Shown: positions 12,371 through 23,700, numbered from the stretch's first letter. The stretch: DNA of 64,000 nucleotides from Warburgia ugandensis (GCA_035236585.1 CP141134.1:22560414-22624413), one strand, 5' to 3'. Numbers and translations are program-made. Notes: generated by a model not told the origin, from the sequence alone.

Positions 12371-13101
12371 GTCTCTTCTATATGATTCTGCATTTTGGTG
12401 ATGATGGCACATTTATGTTTTAATTAAATTTAGCTTAAATTGAAGAGCACTTTCAACAGATTTTTTAGAGTACCTCAACAACATTTGCTCATGAGTTTGT
12501 AGTGATACCATCAACTCTTGAAACTTAAGTTGGAGATTTCTTTTATTTCTTCACTAATTAAGAATGTGGAATCATATTTTTCTAGCAAAGTAATCAAAAT
12601 ATTTTTGACAACTTTTTTATTTGTTATAACTTTACCATATATCCTTATTTGATTTACTACTTCAATATTCTAAAAAAACAATATTCTTTTAGAGTTCCAA
12701 ATTCTTTCATCTAAATATTCTCTAACTTGCTACTAAGAGCTTGTAGTGTAATTGTTCTCAGCTTTGTGCTACCTTAAAACTGCTCCTATATAATGCTTCA
12801 TGCTTCTTTAGCCTTTCAAGCTCTCATGATTCTTAGAAATAAATTATTTGAAATTGCTTGCTGAATGAAGAATAAGGCTTTTACATCTCTCTTTTGGGTT
12901 GCCTTCAAAGCTTCTCTTTTAATATTTTGTAAGAGTTGCTAATTGTTCAAGTTTTGCATAGCCAATTTCAACCAAATCCCATAAATCTTGTGATATAAAG
13001 AGACTTCTCATCTTCATACTCTGAAAGTCATAATTTTCTCCAAAGATAATTGGAATAGAAGGTTGTTGGATGCCCAAACCTTGTTTATTTGTTTTGGTCA
13101 T
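12370..13101 (-). pseudogene. Copia-type gag relic (UBN2-like)
   Basis: The minus strand starts with an ATG at 13101 and encodes 60 codons with QPSIPIIFGENYDFQSMKM followed by LFISQDLWDLVE, the typical N-terminus of Ty1/copia Gag in plants. Beyond a stop, the same region continues with KALFFIQQA (about 12870) and MVSLQTHEQ (about 12487-12512), which are the downstream landmarks of the same family in the right order. Multiple stops and frameshifts are present. No protease, integrase or reverse transcriptase of this element is visible, so it is a fragment. It lies between the direct repeat units at 12140 and 13330. Confidence 0.8.
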
Positions 13102-13317
13102 TGTATTTTGCTACAATGCTAATGAATTGTTTTCACCCATCTTTAAGTCTAGCCACTAGTGTGATGATTTGTTTTTTCCTCACCTTCTTCATGCACAACC
13201 ACTCCAATCAAACATGCTATGTTATTAATTTGTTAGTTTTTGTAAGGTTCAAAAAAAAAATATGAAGAGGGGAAGAGTAAATGTGTTCTTTTAGTTTCCA
13301 TTATTTTCTTTGAACTG

Positions 13318-13341
13318 TATATATATATATATATATATATT
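13318..13341. repeat. (TA)n microsatellite
   Basis: Twelve TA units next to the second copy of the 130-bp repeat. The first copy has gatatatatg at the matching place. Confidence 0.95.
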
Positions 13342-13580
13342 TAAGGGATGAATGAGTGAAAACATGGAGTGTGGGAGTAAATGAGTAAGTATGGTTGAAG
13401 TGAATTTGGAGCTTATAAATGAAGTGAATATGGGGGTTGATTTTCATTATATTCATTGAATTATATGACTTTTATGGGATGATGAATGAGGGAAACTTAG
13501 AGTGTCAAAGTAAATGCGAATGTGTATATACTTACAAATAAAGTGAATGTGGATATTGTAGTGAATGAATGTGTTGTGGT
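13330..13580 (+). repeat. 130-bp direct repeat, copy 2, plus a diverged third unit
   Basis: 13330-13460 matches 12140-12280 closely. 13475-13580 is a more diverged unit (gatgaatgagggaaac, then aaataaagtgaatgtgg), so units are arranged in tandem here. Confidence 0.75.
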
Positions 13581-13749
13581 TTCTTTTATGAAATATTTTC
13601 AAGAAAGATAAGGATGGATAATGATGAATTTGGATGTTTTGTATCCAATATGGTAATGAATATATGTTTGTTTTTCATGTGTATAAAGATAGTAACAAAT
13701 TTATATCAGATGATACATTGAATGTAAAAATACATGTTGTGAATACAAT

Positions 13750-14085
13750 GTGAAAAAAAGGGACTCTTGAAGTTATTTATCTAAACGACTTCAAAAGTAT
13801 AGAATTTTGAAGTTGTTTACTAAATGACTTTAAAATTTATTGATTTTTGAAGTCATCTTGATAGAAATTATTTTTAACGGACTTCTATTAGCATTTTTTA
13901 CCAATTTTAAAAGCCTCTTGTGTAGTTGTGCACGTAAACAACTTTAAAAGTCATGACTTTTAAAGTCATTTTTTTTCCGTCTTCTTCTCTTACTGATTTT
14001 CCAAGTTGGCTTGATAGAAGTCATTTTGATAATGGACTTCTATTAGTGTTTCTAAGTGACTTTAAAAGTCTCTGTGTATGGTAGA
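13750..14085. repeat. Clustered GACTTTAAAAGTC-type short repeats
   Basis: The words gacttcaaaag, gactttaaaattt, actttaaaagtca and gactttaaaagtc recur in both orientations over about 330 bases. Dense short direct and inverted repeats of this kind are known from the subterminal regions of CACTA elements, and the accessory transposase relic lies upstream in + orientation. Similar words recur at 40670-40800 and 41550-41640. I found no CACTA terminus, so the role is inferred. Confidence 0.5.
13941..13966. repeat. Perfect 26-bp palindrome
   Basis: The half-site actttaaaagtca is followed directly by its exact reverse complement, with no spacer. It sits inside the cluster of related short repeats. 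Confidence 0.97.
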
Positions 14086-14238
14086 TGAAAAATCTGTTTA
14101 GAAAAAACTAATATAACACTTTTGAAAGATACATGTCAATATATGGAAGCATTTATTGTATTTAAAAGATATATGAAAAGAAGAGGAGAGACAAAAGGAG
14201 AAAGTGACACATGGCAATCTCCATGAAAATCACATTAG

Positions 14239-14240
<2 letters not shown>

Positions 14241-14275
<35 letters not shown>
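14241..14275. repeat. (TA)n microsatellite
   Basis: About 17 uninterrupted TA units. Confidence 0.97.
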
Positions 14276-14277
<2 letters not shown>

Positions 14278-14835
14278 TAATCTCTAGGTGTTTACGAGCT
14301 ACATTCAAGTTTTTAGCATAAAAAGAAACATATATAAAAAATCTAAATTTTTATGAGTAGAAAAAGAGAATTTCAATCTTATTAGGATAAAAATTAACAA
14401 ATCGTGATTTCTAAGTGATTTTTTAGTACTAATTTCTTGATGCTTGTTGGACAAATGATACTTCGCTGCTTAGAATATAGTTCACAATGAAAGATCTTTT
14501 TAGAAAAATTAACACTACACTTTGCATATGTAAAATCTATGGGTAGTAAATTTAAAAGAAATAGATAAAAAGAGGAGAAAAAACTAAAAAAAGGATGAAG
14601 TGACTCATGGCATTCTTTCATGAAAAGGCACATTGGCAGTACTTCTCTATCTAAAATGTATTTCAAAAATTTTTGAAAAAAATAATACAATGCTTTAGGA
14701 AGATATTTGTTAGTATATACAATAATTTTTTTATATTTAAAACAAGTTGATGAAAAAAAGGAGAGAAAAATACAGAGAAAGTGGCATATAGCACTCTCCC
14801 ATAAAAAGGCACATGCGTGCATACACACACATATG

Positions 14836-14843
14836 TATAGCAG
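14836..14843. repeat. SINE target-site duplication, left copy
   Basis: TATAGCAG; the identical right copy is at 15032-15039. Confidence 0.8.
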
Positions 14844-15031
14844 ATTATATTTGAAGGGGAGCTTTGTCGCATTGGTAGAGTTGTTGTTAGCGACCTTGAG
14901 GTCATAGGTTTGAGATATGTAAACAGCCTCTTGCAAGAATACAAGATAAGGCTACATATTATTGACCTTTTGTGATCTGCTCCTTCCTCAAAGCCTGCAT
15001 ACATGGGAGATTCATGTACCGGGCTATCCTT
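14844..15031 (+). mobile_element. Au-like tRNA-derived SINE, TSD TATAGCAG
   Basis: The element carries a pol III A-box-like segment (cattggtagag, about 14870-14880) and a B-box-like segment (ggtttgagata, 14907-14917). These are followed by aaacagcctcttgcaagaat, a diagnostic stretch of plant Au SINEs, then aaggctacat, gacctttt and a 3' end with accgggctatccttt, all in Au order. It is flanked by the 8-bp duplication TATAGCAG at 14836-14843 and 15032-15039. Length (about 188 bp) fits the family. The B box has lost the CG of the usual ggttcga and other CG sites are also changed, suggesting an old methylated copy. It lies about 1.1 kb upstream of the WRKY start codon. Confidence 0.9.
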
Positions 15032-15039
15032 TATAGCAG
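15032..15039. repeat. SINE target-site duplication, right copy
   Basis: TATAGCAG, partner of 14836-14843, directly after the SINE's CCTTT end. Confidence 0.8.
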
Positions 15040-15044
15040 GTCAA
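15039..15044 (-). promoter_or_regulatory. W-box (TTGACC)
   Basis: GGTCAA on the + strand reads TTGACC on the minus strand, the consensus binding site of WRKY factors. It abuts the SINE, overlapping the last base of its right duplication, about 1.1 kb upstream of the WRKY start. Confidence 0.35.
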
Positions 15045-15072
15045 CGAGTAATTTTGGCTTTCTTTTGTCAAA

Positions 15073-15078
15073 AGTCAA
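15073..15078 (-). promoter_or_regulatory. W-box (TTGACT)
   Basis: AGTCAA on the + strand reads TTGACT on the minus strand, 34 bases from the previous W-box. Pairs of W-boxes often mark WRKY genes under auto- or cross-regulation. Confidence 0.35.
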
Positions 15079-15886
15079 CGTTATAAAGAAAAATTACGGC
15101 AAAAGTCAGTTGAGAGAGATGTAAGCACTAGTAGAAATTGAGACCAGTTATTTAGTGAAACAAACTTTTTATTTCTTGATCGCCATCATAAACAGGCCAT
15201 GCCCAGTCTTCTTCCTTGCAGGGTCCGTAAACGATAAACAGCTGTAGAAAAGAAAATGTTAGGGTCACCGGTTTCAAATAGCAGGATCAACGCATTTGAT
15301 AGTTTTTTGACATGTCAAAAAGCCTCAAATGACACCCATGTACGTGTTTCGGCTATTTGAAATAGGTGAAACCGCATGTTGATGAAAGAAGTTACGAGCC
15401 AGGACAACAGCTGGCCGTAGATTGGTGGTGAGAATACTTTGTGGCGGACCAAAAAGACCTGGGCCCGAGTCCCTGTTGATGCCACAAAAGTGTAGAGCCC
15501 TTTTATCATTCAAAGATGAAAGACGTTAGCACTTAGCAGACATGGTAATTGTCCAAACATTCATCTCTCTCATCACATCTAAAATCTTCTCCGCTTCACC
15601 ATCTTAGTCTCTCAGTTGAGTTTTCTGACCGTCCATTTTCACTTCAATTTAAATATATTAATGCGGAACATATAATGGGGAAGATTGCCAGTTCATAACC
15701 TGTCTATCATGTGGCCTAGAAATGAGCGATTCAGATCATCAAAACACAATGAAAGCTCAGGATTGCAACAGAATTTTATTGTTCCTGAAAAAGAAGACGT
15801 GTGTCAATCTAATTAATTAATTCAATATGGGAAACAATTTTTTTAATCATAATCATAGAGCCGCCACATTTTCCACACATTTCTGC

Positions 15887-15894
15887 TATAAAAA
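15887..15894 (+). promoter_or_regulatory. Possible TATA box, distal candidate
   Basis: TATAAAAA within ctgctataaaaatg is the best match to the plant TATA consensus upstream of the WRKY gene. It would give a 5' leader of roughly 240 bases. Confidence 0.35.
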
Positions 15895-15929
15895 TGAAAC
15901 TTTTATACGATATGAAAACCGTATTATCT

Positions 15930-15935
15930 TTGACC
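15930..15935 (+). promoter_or_regulatory. W-box (TTGACC) in proximal promoter
   Basis: TTGACC about 230 bases upstream of the WRKY ATG, in the right range for a proximal promoter element. Functional status is inferred from the consensus only. Confidence 0.45.
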
Positions 15936-16028
15936 ATCTTACGTGCCGTCCACGACACCTTTCTCTTTTCCTCAGTAAAACTAGACCGCTGCCCATATAG
16001 CCGCCATACTTTTCTTCCCGCCCGGACC

Positions 16029-16035
16029 TTTATAT
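16029..16035 (+). promoter_or_regulatory. Possible TATA box, proximal candidate
   Basis: ttTATATT followed by a strongly CT-rich stretch (about 16046-16160) up to the start codon. It would give a leader of about 100 bases, typical of a plant gene. I cannot choose firmly between this and the site at 15887. Confidence 0.35.
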
Positions 16036-16161
16036 TGTCAGCTAGCTTTCCTCATCTTCCTTCTTTATCTAGAACTTGTCTCAGAACATCTCTCCCTCTC
16101 TACTCTCTCTCTCGTGGCAAACGATCCTGTAATCTTCCCTCCGTCTTCTGCTTCCTCTAAA

Positions 16162-16457
16162 ATGTCCTCCTTCACACCTAATATGATAAATTCAAATATT
16201 CTGAACAACCAACAGAGTATTTCATCTGGGTTCTTGGCATTGAAGACGGACGTTGATATTCCCCCTTCAGATTGTTCTCAAGGAGCCATCAATGAATCTG
16301 AGAGCGATGCTAAATCTGGGAAGAAAAAGGGTGATCAAAAGAAAGCTAGAAAGCCCAGATATGCTTTCCAAACAAGGAGTCAGGTGGACATATTAGACGA
16401 TGGTTATAGATGGAGGAAATATGGGCAAAAGGCTGTCAAGAACAACAAATTTCCCAG
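16162..16457 (+). CDS. WRKY75-like: WRKY transcription factor (group IIc, WRKY75-type), exon 1
   Basis: Exon 1 encodes residues 1-98 and two bases of codon 99. The ATG at 16162 has an A-rich context (ctctaaaATG). An in-frame GTG at 16114 lies upstream but is not a plausible plant start. The N-terminal part is Asn/Ser-rich, followed by a Lys-rich nuclear localisation candidate ([14 protein letters not shown], residues 51-64). The WRKY domain then begins, with [20 protein letters not shown]; the invariant WRKYGQK is residues 84-90. The product is predicted to bind W-box DNA (TTGACC/T) in the nucleus. The exon ends CCCAG before GTTAGT, the conserved splice site inside the WRKY domain that splits the PR arginine codon (phase 2). 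Confidence 0.95.
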
Positions 16458-18080
16458 GTTAGTTGCCCCAACTGATTTTCTTTGTAGCTTTAGTTTTCCG
16501 ATCACCCAAGAGTATTATGTTCTATATGATAGGTAACTCCACTCGATAAAATAACAAAATAAGGAAAACAAAGGTTTAATGCAATTCTGATTTCTTAGTT
16601 GGGTCATGGCATTACCAGTCTAATGCATCTTTAGATAAAAAATGTTTGATTTTGGCCTGGTATTTTATGTCCGCGTTTGATCCCCTTTGATGTTGTAAGT
16701 GTCAATGCATCCATCTCAAAATGGGACAGCAAATCAGTTTTTTCTTTTTCCAGACTAAGGTTTAGGCTATTCTATTTCAAACCAGACAGAAATGCTATGC
16801 GGACTGAGTTCACTGACCGACTCGCAAACCCCGCCTAGCCGAGCTGTAAACAATAATCCTACCTGTCCATCTTGTTTGGCCTCTCTACATAGGCTAAATA
16901 CTAAAATTCTTACCTCTTGAATGACTTCAACTATCACTGTCTAAAACCATAACCATTAGATTTTCGAAGAAAAAAGCTAGTAGTTAGAAATATCCAATAA
17001 GCATGATCTTTTGGAGATAGTCTAAATAAGACCTGTAACCTCAAAACCACCGCAATTTTCCTGTTGCGCTAAAGCTCTCCTTTTCCTGATCCGCATGTAT
17101 GGTTAACAGGGGTTTTGATCAGTCAGGAAAGTCGGCCAGCATAGAATTTCTCTACTGGAAATTAATTTTGAAGGCGTGATTTGGGTTCTTTAGTTCGCTG
17201 AGAATTGTAATCATTCCTTCAAAGCCTTACGTGGCTCATATACATAGAGAGCTCTTAAAGCTCATGCGTCCTCAAGCTTTTTTGTTAAACTCATTAATGA
17301 GATCCGGAAACTTTGAACTAAATGGATCAAGGTAGATACTGGTTGCTGGTCTTGTTTTTGCTTCCGTCATTCAATAAATTGCAGATACAGTCTCAATCGA
17401 TAGTAAACGAAAGGTCTTCCTAAACTAATCTATTTCCAGTACGCCTGACTATTTCTTACTGATTACATGGACAATCAGGCATAAACACATAAATGGATAT
17501 AATCCTCGCCAATTGGACCCCAAACCTTATCGCTTTTGTTTGCTTAAAATTGCTAAAGCTGCTAGCAAGGTGGATAACCTATCCACAATGAGATGCAAAA
17601 TAAAGCTCCAAAGTCATTCAACCAACATCATTTTTCATAATGAAAAGGGAAACTCCAAAATTACTTCATTTCATGATCAATCTCAAGTCGTCCATCTATG
17701 AAGAAAATAAACACTCAAAATACTCAGACATGAGGAAAATTAGGAACAAAAGCAAAAAGAAAGTAAGAGAGAGGGCATTTTCTGAAAAAAAAAAGAAAAA
17801 AAAATTCCCTTCTTACTCAAACGCTTACTAACCACTCCTCAGGATCACAGTTGTAGCATATACTTTTCAAAGATAGAAGTGCTTTCTTATGCAGCCATTT
17901 GCATCCCTCCTCTCCCCTTCATAATACAAATAATAAAAATATCAGCAAAGAGCTTCCTTCTTCTATTAAAGAGATGAAAAGAGGAGTTTCTACATGATGC
18001 CACTACTATTACTATTATTTATCATTACTTTCGTGCAAATGTCAACGTTTGGGCAACGACACACTGTAAGGGCAAAGGTA

Positions 18081-18122
<42 letters not shown>

Positions 18123-18405
18123 AAGATCAAATGTGTACAATGATAGTGTAAAGAGGCCAACGATGTTCATGCTGAATTGGAAAACTATGCTCACAGGGCA
18201 TGTAGGACTTCACAATGCTAGTAATTTTGTGGTAAGGCAGGTATGACCTAACAGATACATGAACCAAATCATGCTGCTCTCAAGTTTTTTTAAATTCCTA
18301 AGTACCGTAATATTGCACTTCTTTCTGTCGTGTCCTTTGTTTAAATTTGTAGAGGACCAGATAGTTCCATTGTTCTTAATCTTTATTTTCTTTGCTTGGT
18401 TAAAG
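16458..18405 (+). other. WRKY gene intron
   Basis: The 1,948-base intron runs from GTTAGT to a TTAAAG acceptor and interrupts codon 99, at the position conserved in WRKY genes that have the R-type intron. It holds a (GA)n tract at 18083-18119 and several short frames that are not exons. Open reading through the donor adds unrelated residues ([10 protein letters not shown]) and a stop near 16534. Confidence 0.9.
18083..18119. repeat. (GA)n microsatellite in the WRKY intron
   Basis: About 18 uninterrupted GA units roughly 290 bases upstream of the splice acceptor. Likely polymorphic between individuals. Confidence 0.97.
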
Positions 18406-18583
18406 AAGCTACTATCGGTGCACCCATCAAGGATGCAGTGTGAAGAAGCAAGTTCAGCGCTTATCAAAGGATGAAGGGATAGTGGTGACTACTTACGAAG
18501 GGATGCACACACATCCAATTGAAAAAACATCAGACAACTTTGAACACATATTGAGCGAGATGCAGATATGTTCGGCCTTTTAG
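18406..18583 (+). CDS. WRKY75-like: WRKY transcription factor (group IIc, WRKY75-type), exon 2
   Basis: The first base completes Arg99; translation continues SYYRCTHQGCSVKKQVQRL and ends at the TAG at 18581-18583, making a 157-residue protein. The zinc ligands are Cys104 and Cys109 (C-X4-C), then after 23 residues His133 and His135 (HTH), the C2H2 pattern of group II. The C-terminus HPIEKTSDNFEHIL...MQICSAF is of the WRKY75/WRKY45 kind, a clade linked in Arabidopsis to phosphate starvation, senescence and root-hair control. The length is a little above the roughly 145 residues I recall for AtWRKY75. No frameshift or missing key residue is seen, so the gene looks intact. Exact orthology needs a tree. 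Confidence 0.95.
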
Positions 18584-18650
18584 ATATTCGAAATTCAGAG
18601 AATGAATGATCTGTAAAGAAATAACTTGTAGGCTACTGATCAAAGCATGA

Positions 18651-18656
18651 AATAAA
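18651..18656 (+). terminator. Polyadenylation signal candidate AATAAA
   Basis: AATAAA lies 68 bases downstream of the WRKY stop codon, after tgaatgatctgtaaag-type AT-rich sequence. Spacing suits a plant near-upstream element. Confidence 0.5.
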
Positions 18657-18659
18657 ACA

Positions 18660-20768
18660 AGTTCTTGTTAGAAATTCAGAATTTTCTATAATGTCTTCGT
18701 ATGTAATTAAGTAAAGACCCAGGTATTAAATATCTATCTCTTTTGTGAATTTTTTTGTTTGTCCTGTGTTATAGGCCTGTCGGTGCTCAAGTTTCAGTCT
18801 TGTTCCACCTATAGTTGAAACTGCAACATTTTGATTTCAACAAGATCGAAACCGGACTATTCTAGGGCCTGGTTCCTACTATAAGGATTAGAAACATAAG
18901 TGTTTCATTTTAGTTCGATTCTTGATACTTATCAGTTTCATGATGTAAACTAATTCTATAATGTTCCTCTAATTTGATGGAAGTGGTCATCGTAGATAAT
19001 TACTACCATAAAAATATAGGTTTCTTTTATAAACTAATTCAAAATACAACATGTCAAATACAATGTCTCCTAATTACTCAATAAACTAGATACCATGCCT
19101 CCCAAGCATGTTCATTTGTAATACTTCTATTTTTCTTATAGTTACCTAAGACCAAAAATCATTCATGCATAGTATAATCACAAAACAAAATAATTTAGAA
19201 GTTAAAAAATCAGTTCTCTAAATGTGGATGGACCTTGAAACCTATACTTTTATTGCCCCTCACTTTTTTTCCTTTCTAACATAAATTATGCTACTTGTTA
19301 AGTTAGACTTGGTATCTATTTAAAATTAGATTAAAAATGATAAACACAAGCTATTACAAATTTCTATAGCAGTTATTAGCCAATCAAGAAAATATCAACA
19401 AATGGATGAGGTTTTATTATCCAACTGAGAATTGCACATAGAATCAAATGAACACAACCAATTCCAACTATCAAACTAATGTTCTAGCTGGCAAGTTCTA
19501 CTAGAAGGAAAATCTCCAAGATTTGAATTAAGACAAAAGCTAAACAAAGTAAAGGTTGGAGTTTTCGAGGAAAATCATGTGTTTTTTTTTTTTTTTTATC
19601 GACTAAATTTTGGTTAATAATTCTAACTTGCCCTTACTAACTTATAGACAACAAAATATATTGAGGGAATTCTTTGGCCTCACAAAACTTGAAAAGACTA
19701 ATTAATCTCTAGCTAAATTAAAGCTAAATGTAAAATACTGAGGATATTATAGTCAATAATTCAGTTCTTGGTCTGGTCCAATTCTTTTAGCATAAAAATA
19801 GAACAAGACATGATTTTAATTCTTTTTAGTTGCAAAGAATTGAAACATGACCATTAGTTTTAATAATGTAAATGCAAATATTGGTCTGGTTTTTTATCCC
19901 TAGAAGGAAGGGCCAAATTAGAAAATGTGGTGGTTCAGATTGATCGCGGCGTTCGTAAAGCAAAAGAATTTCATTGTTTGAATCGAGGGTTCAAAATTTA
20001 AGACTTATCTCATCTTATCAATTGTATTGTTATGTTAGAATAGAATTTTTTTCTCAAATAAATCATGAATATTTCTAGGATAGTATTCACAATCTCTTTG
20101 AAAACTGAATTACTTCATAGCATTTCGTTACTCGTGGGTAAATGAACTTTGATTCTCTACCAACCAACAATATGGGACCATTAACATCGTTTCTCGATTC
20201 TTTGATCCTCATTGATAACCCTTTCCACTTATCATAAAGTGCATATCATTTTCAATTTTGATATGTTGGTGACAATTTATTATCTAATGGTCCTTGTGCC
20301 TTTTAATATAATATATGTATGTGTCACTCTTGCAATGATAGGAGTTGTAAAAGGCATGGCAATGTGATTTACACAATTGATTCATCTGAACTTATGTTGA
20401 CTAAGAACAAAAGCTAAAGTCCTTTATGAAATTTTTGATATTGTCTACTCTGATCTACTTCTATCTTTCAAACATGTATATGAATCGAATTTTTTTTGTT
20501 GATTCTCAAACAAAAGGTGTTGTTAGTAAGGTCTCCATGTATACATGCCAACAATCTCAGTCTAGTGGTAGTAGACAACTTAGCATCTCCTTAGAATACA
20601 CCATTGATCATAGGTTCAACTTCCTACTTTGTCCTTAGTTGATATTATTTTTAGGAGAGTGTGTAAGTGATTTGCTTTATAAATCTTCTATTATATGAAA
20701 AGATAAAAAAGAAATAGGTGTCCATGTACATGTGAGAATCTCCACTCGCATATTGGATTGCTCTCATT
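18660..20768. other. No gene seen
   Basis: AT-rich intergenic DNA between the WRKY gene and the next LTR. There is a T16 run at about 19583-19599. The 70-codon frame at 20426-20638 has no recognisable domain. Confidence 0.4.
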
Positions 20769-20773
20769 TCTTG
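20769..20773. repeat. Target-site duplication TCTTG, left copy
   Basis: TCTTG directly before the LTR; identical copy at 24500-24504. Confidence 0.88.
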
Positions 20774-23700
20774 TGTGACGACCTAGGTTTTTCAAACACT
20801 TTTTAACAAAAATTTTTGAAAGGTGGGACCCCAATTTTCTAAAAACAAAACACAAAAAAATAATTTCAGTGAACCCTAAGTGTCAACAATTGACTGAAAA
20901 CTCAAATAAAATTTTCAATTTTCAAGTAAACCTTTTTCAAAACAAGTTTACTTCCTCAGGACTCATCCAATCAACAACCACATTCCCAACAACAATATAA
21001 TCAAGTCCAAATAATTTAGATTATACATGTACAGTCCAGGTAGAATTAAAAACATACGTTCAATTGAGATATTTTGATTACCACTTGTCTGACTCCTCAT
21101 TAATTATGTCTGTCTCTTAATATCTGAGGTATTGCAATAATAAAGCAAATGCCTCAGTAAACAATGCTTAGTAGGGGAATAAGATGCTTATGCAATTCGA
21201 AACATAATATTTACTTTCACAATATAATAATCATTTCAATGTACAAAACATTGTGCATCAATAATCAAGTCTTTATGATTAACTTGAAATTAATCCAAGA
21301 CTTTAGAATATAATTTTCAAAGCATTTCATATGAATATAATGAATAAATCGAATCACAAAACATCATATCCAAATCCAAATCAGTATCTCAAGTAAAATT
21401 TATGAATATATATAAATATTATAAACAAATTCAAAAATGTCAAATCATGTCCAACCACAATTTAAATGACAAATAAAGATACTGAATGTGTAAATAAGTT
21501 AAATGGTAAACTCGTAAACTAGTGAATGTAGTCATCAGTGGTAGCAACCCTACTATGCAGAGCCCACAATCCTCCATTCAACACAGGCTATCCATAATGA
21601 TCATGAGCTCATACCAGGTATATCACTATGTCATATAGTCATCAGTGGTCACACCCTGATCTCATAAGAAAACCAAGCACACGTGCTATCACTCCCTCAT
21701 GATCACAACATCATATACAAGAATACATGGAACTGCAAGGCTGCAGTGATAACCAACACATGATCTATTGACTGCTGCTCCCTTCCGACACTGAAATAGG
21801 AGACTCATCATTTGTCCACATGGGTGGGGACTGGACTGGTAGTGTGGGTTACACTTGATACCAACCCCTACCAAGTGCCATCTATGAGCGAGTGTTTATC
21901 ACATCATAATCTCAGAGGGTGGGTGGCTAGCCAGCCCTCTACCCCTCCTTGCATAGCATCCCCCAGGCAACAAGCCTATTAAAAATAAAATCTTTAGGCC
22001 TCCATGCCTAGATATAAAACAATAGTATCAGGCTACATGCTTGTCTCATATCAACTTAAGAAAAATACTGTAATATATACATATATGGTAACCTGTACGA
22101 GATCAAGCGTACATGGCTTTTACATCAAAATCATATGGTAACGAAACATGTCATGCACTATAAAAAACATGCCTTTTTTAAATAAATGGCGTACATTTAA
22201 ATCCATGAAGGTATAATCACAATGTAACCATCCTCCATATACAAAACCATATCCTTTTCATTTTATAATTCATGCCATAAATATTGCATGTATATTATAA
22301 GATAATAATCACATTCTATAAATGATTCATGCCACTCAAATCTCATGCAAGTATCAAAATCATGTTACGAGTATATAAATAATCATGCAATTTATGAAAT
22401 TAGCATCTTAAATTCCACCTACCTAGTGTGATGAGTTCATCAATTCCACTAGCTTTAATCATCCTCTTCTCATGATCGACCATGCATGCTTCAATCTATA
22501 CAGTGCATAAAAATTTTATTTTTAATACAATCACCTACATATATATCTTTCGATTTAATTATTATCTAATCATCCCAAATCCTCAAATCATTAGATTTCT
22601 TTACACTTTCATCTGCAGATCTTATCCCATTTGATAAAATACTAGTATAATCTTCTAATACATATGTCTAATCAAGATCCAATGGTTAGATCTAGTTTAA
22701 TTTCATGTAGATCGCATTTCACGATTCAATATCAAATATCTAACTATGATCCAATGATCAAATCTCATTATAGAAAGTTGGATCTCATGAATCATCAAAT
22801 CTAATATGATCCACAATCAAATCTAGGTTTGTATGGCTGGATTGTAGGGTACTAAGTTTATTGACAGCTGACCAATAATTTGATCTTTTATTCACAAGAT
22901 TAGATCTATGGTATGGTCTATGTGTTTCATGGCTAAATAGTGCTCATATTCCCAATTTATCAATGATCTTAAATGTTACCAATTTGTAGTTTTTGTCGAA
23001 GATCCAACCTCTAATAATTACATCGATGTTTAGATTATTTATTTATTTTTTTTAATTTCTTAAGATCTATTACTAATCAAGCCATCCGACAATTAATAGC
23101 CATTGGATTGCATCATCCTTACTTCAATTTAATGTTTATGAATTAGGATCATAAATAATCTAGATTGAGGTGATCTTAAGCATAGATCACCACATTAATC
23201 CTAGATATAGGTGAAATTCTTACAATTTAGTACGTGCATTATATGAAAATTGAAATTCAAGGTGATCACTAATAGATCTCACCTCACACATGCTTCCTCA
23301 ATGTTGATTTGGTATTGGATTGGGTTGATCGTTCTATTTGACAATGTATAGTAGTCATCCATTACTCTTCTTGCAAGATTCTAGCCAAAACTTCATCAAT
23401 CATGCAATCGTTTGTAGGGTTTTACTCCTTACAACTCAAGGAAGATGATGAATGGTTCAGATCATTAGTTCCATTCATCATTTTCTTTGATCAACTAAAA
23501 CACGTGTCTTACTATTTTCCCCCCAGTTTGTCATTTTTCTTGCCCGATCTTGACTATTTTTGAGGGTTTTTACTCCTCTTGTGATGGGAAACAAGTTGAA
23601 CTAATTGGATCTTCATTAAAGGTCCTCTTTTTCACTATCAACATTCCACCACGTTCATTGGTGTCCACTATTTTCTGGCATTTTCTCTAGCAAACCATGG

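Noticed and set aside
15315-15513. Two overlapping minus-strand frames in the WRKY upstream region
   Set aside because: Short, with no family match. The cgagtccct word looked like a tRNA T-loop but no stem-loop set surrounds it.
15894-16160. 88-codon open frame ending one base before the WRKY ATG
   Set aside because: It starts inside the upstream TATA candidate and has no domain; with the proximal TATA site it would not be transcribed in full. It is probably promoter and leader sequence.
16114-16161. GTG start giving a longer WRKY protein
   Set aside because: Plant genes do not normally start at GTG. The ATG at 16162 has a good A-rich context and gives a family-typical length.
19925-20000. 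tRNA- or SINE-like segment with gagggttcaaaattt
   Set aside because: There is a B-box-like word but no A box at the right distance, no cloverleaf and no flanking duplication.
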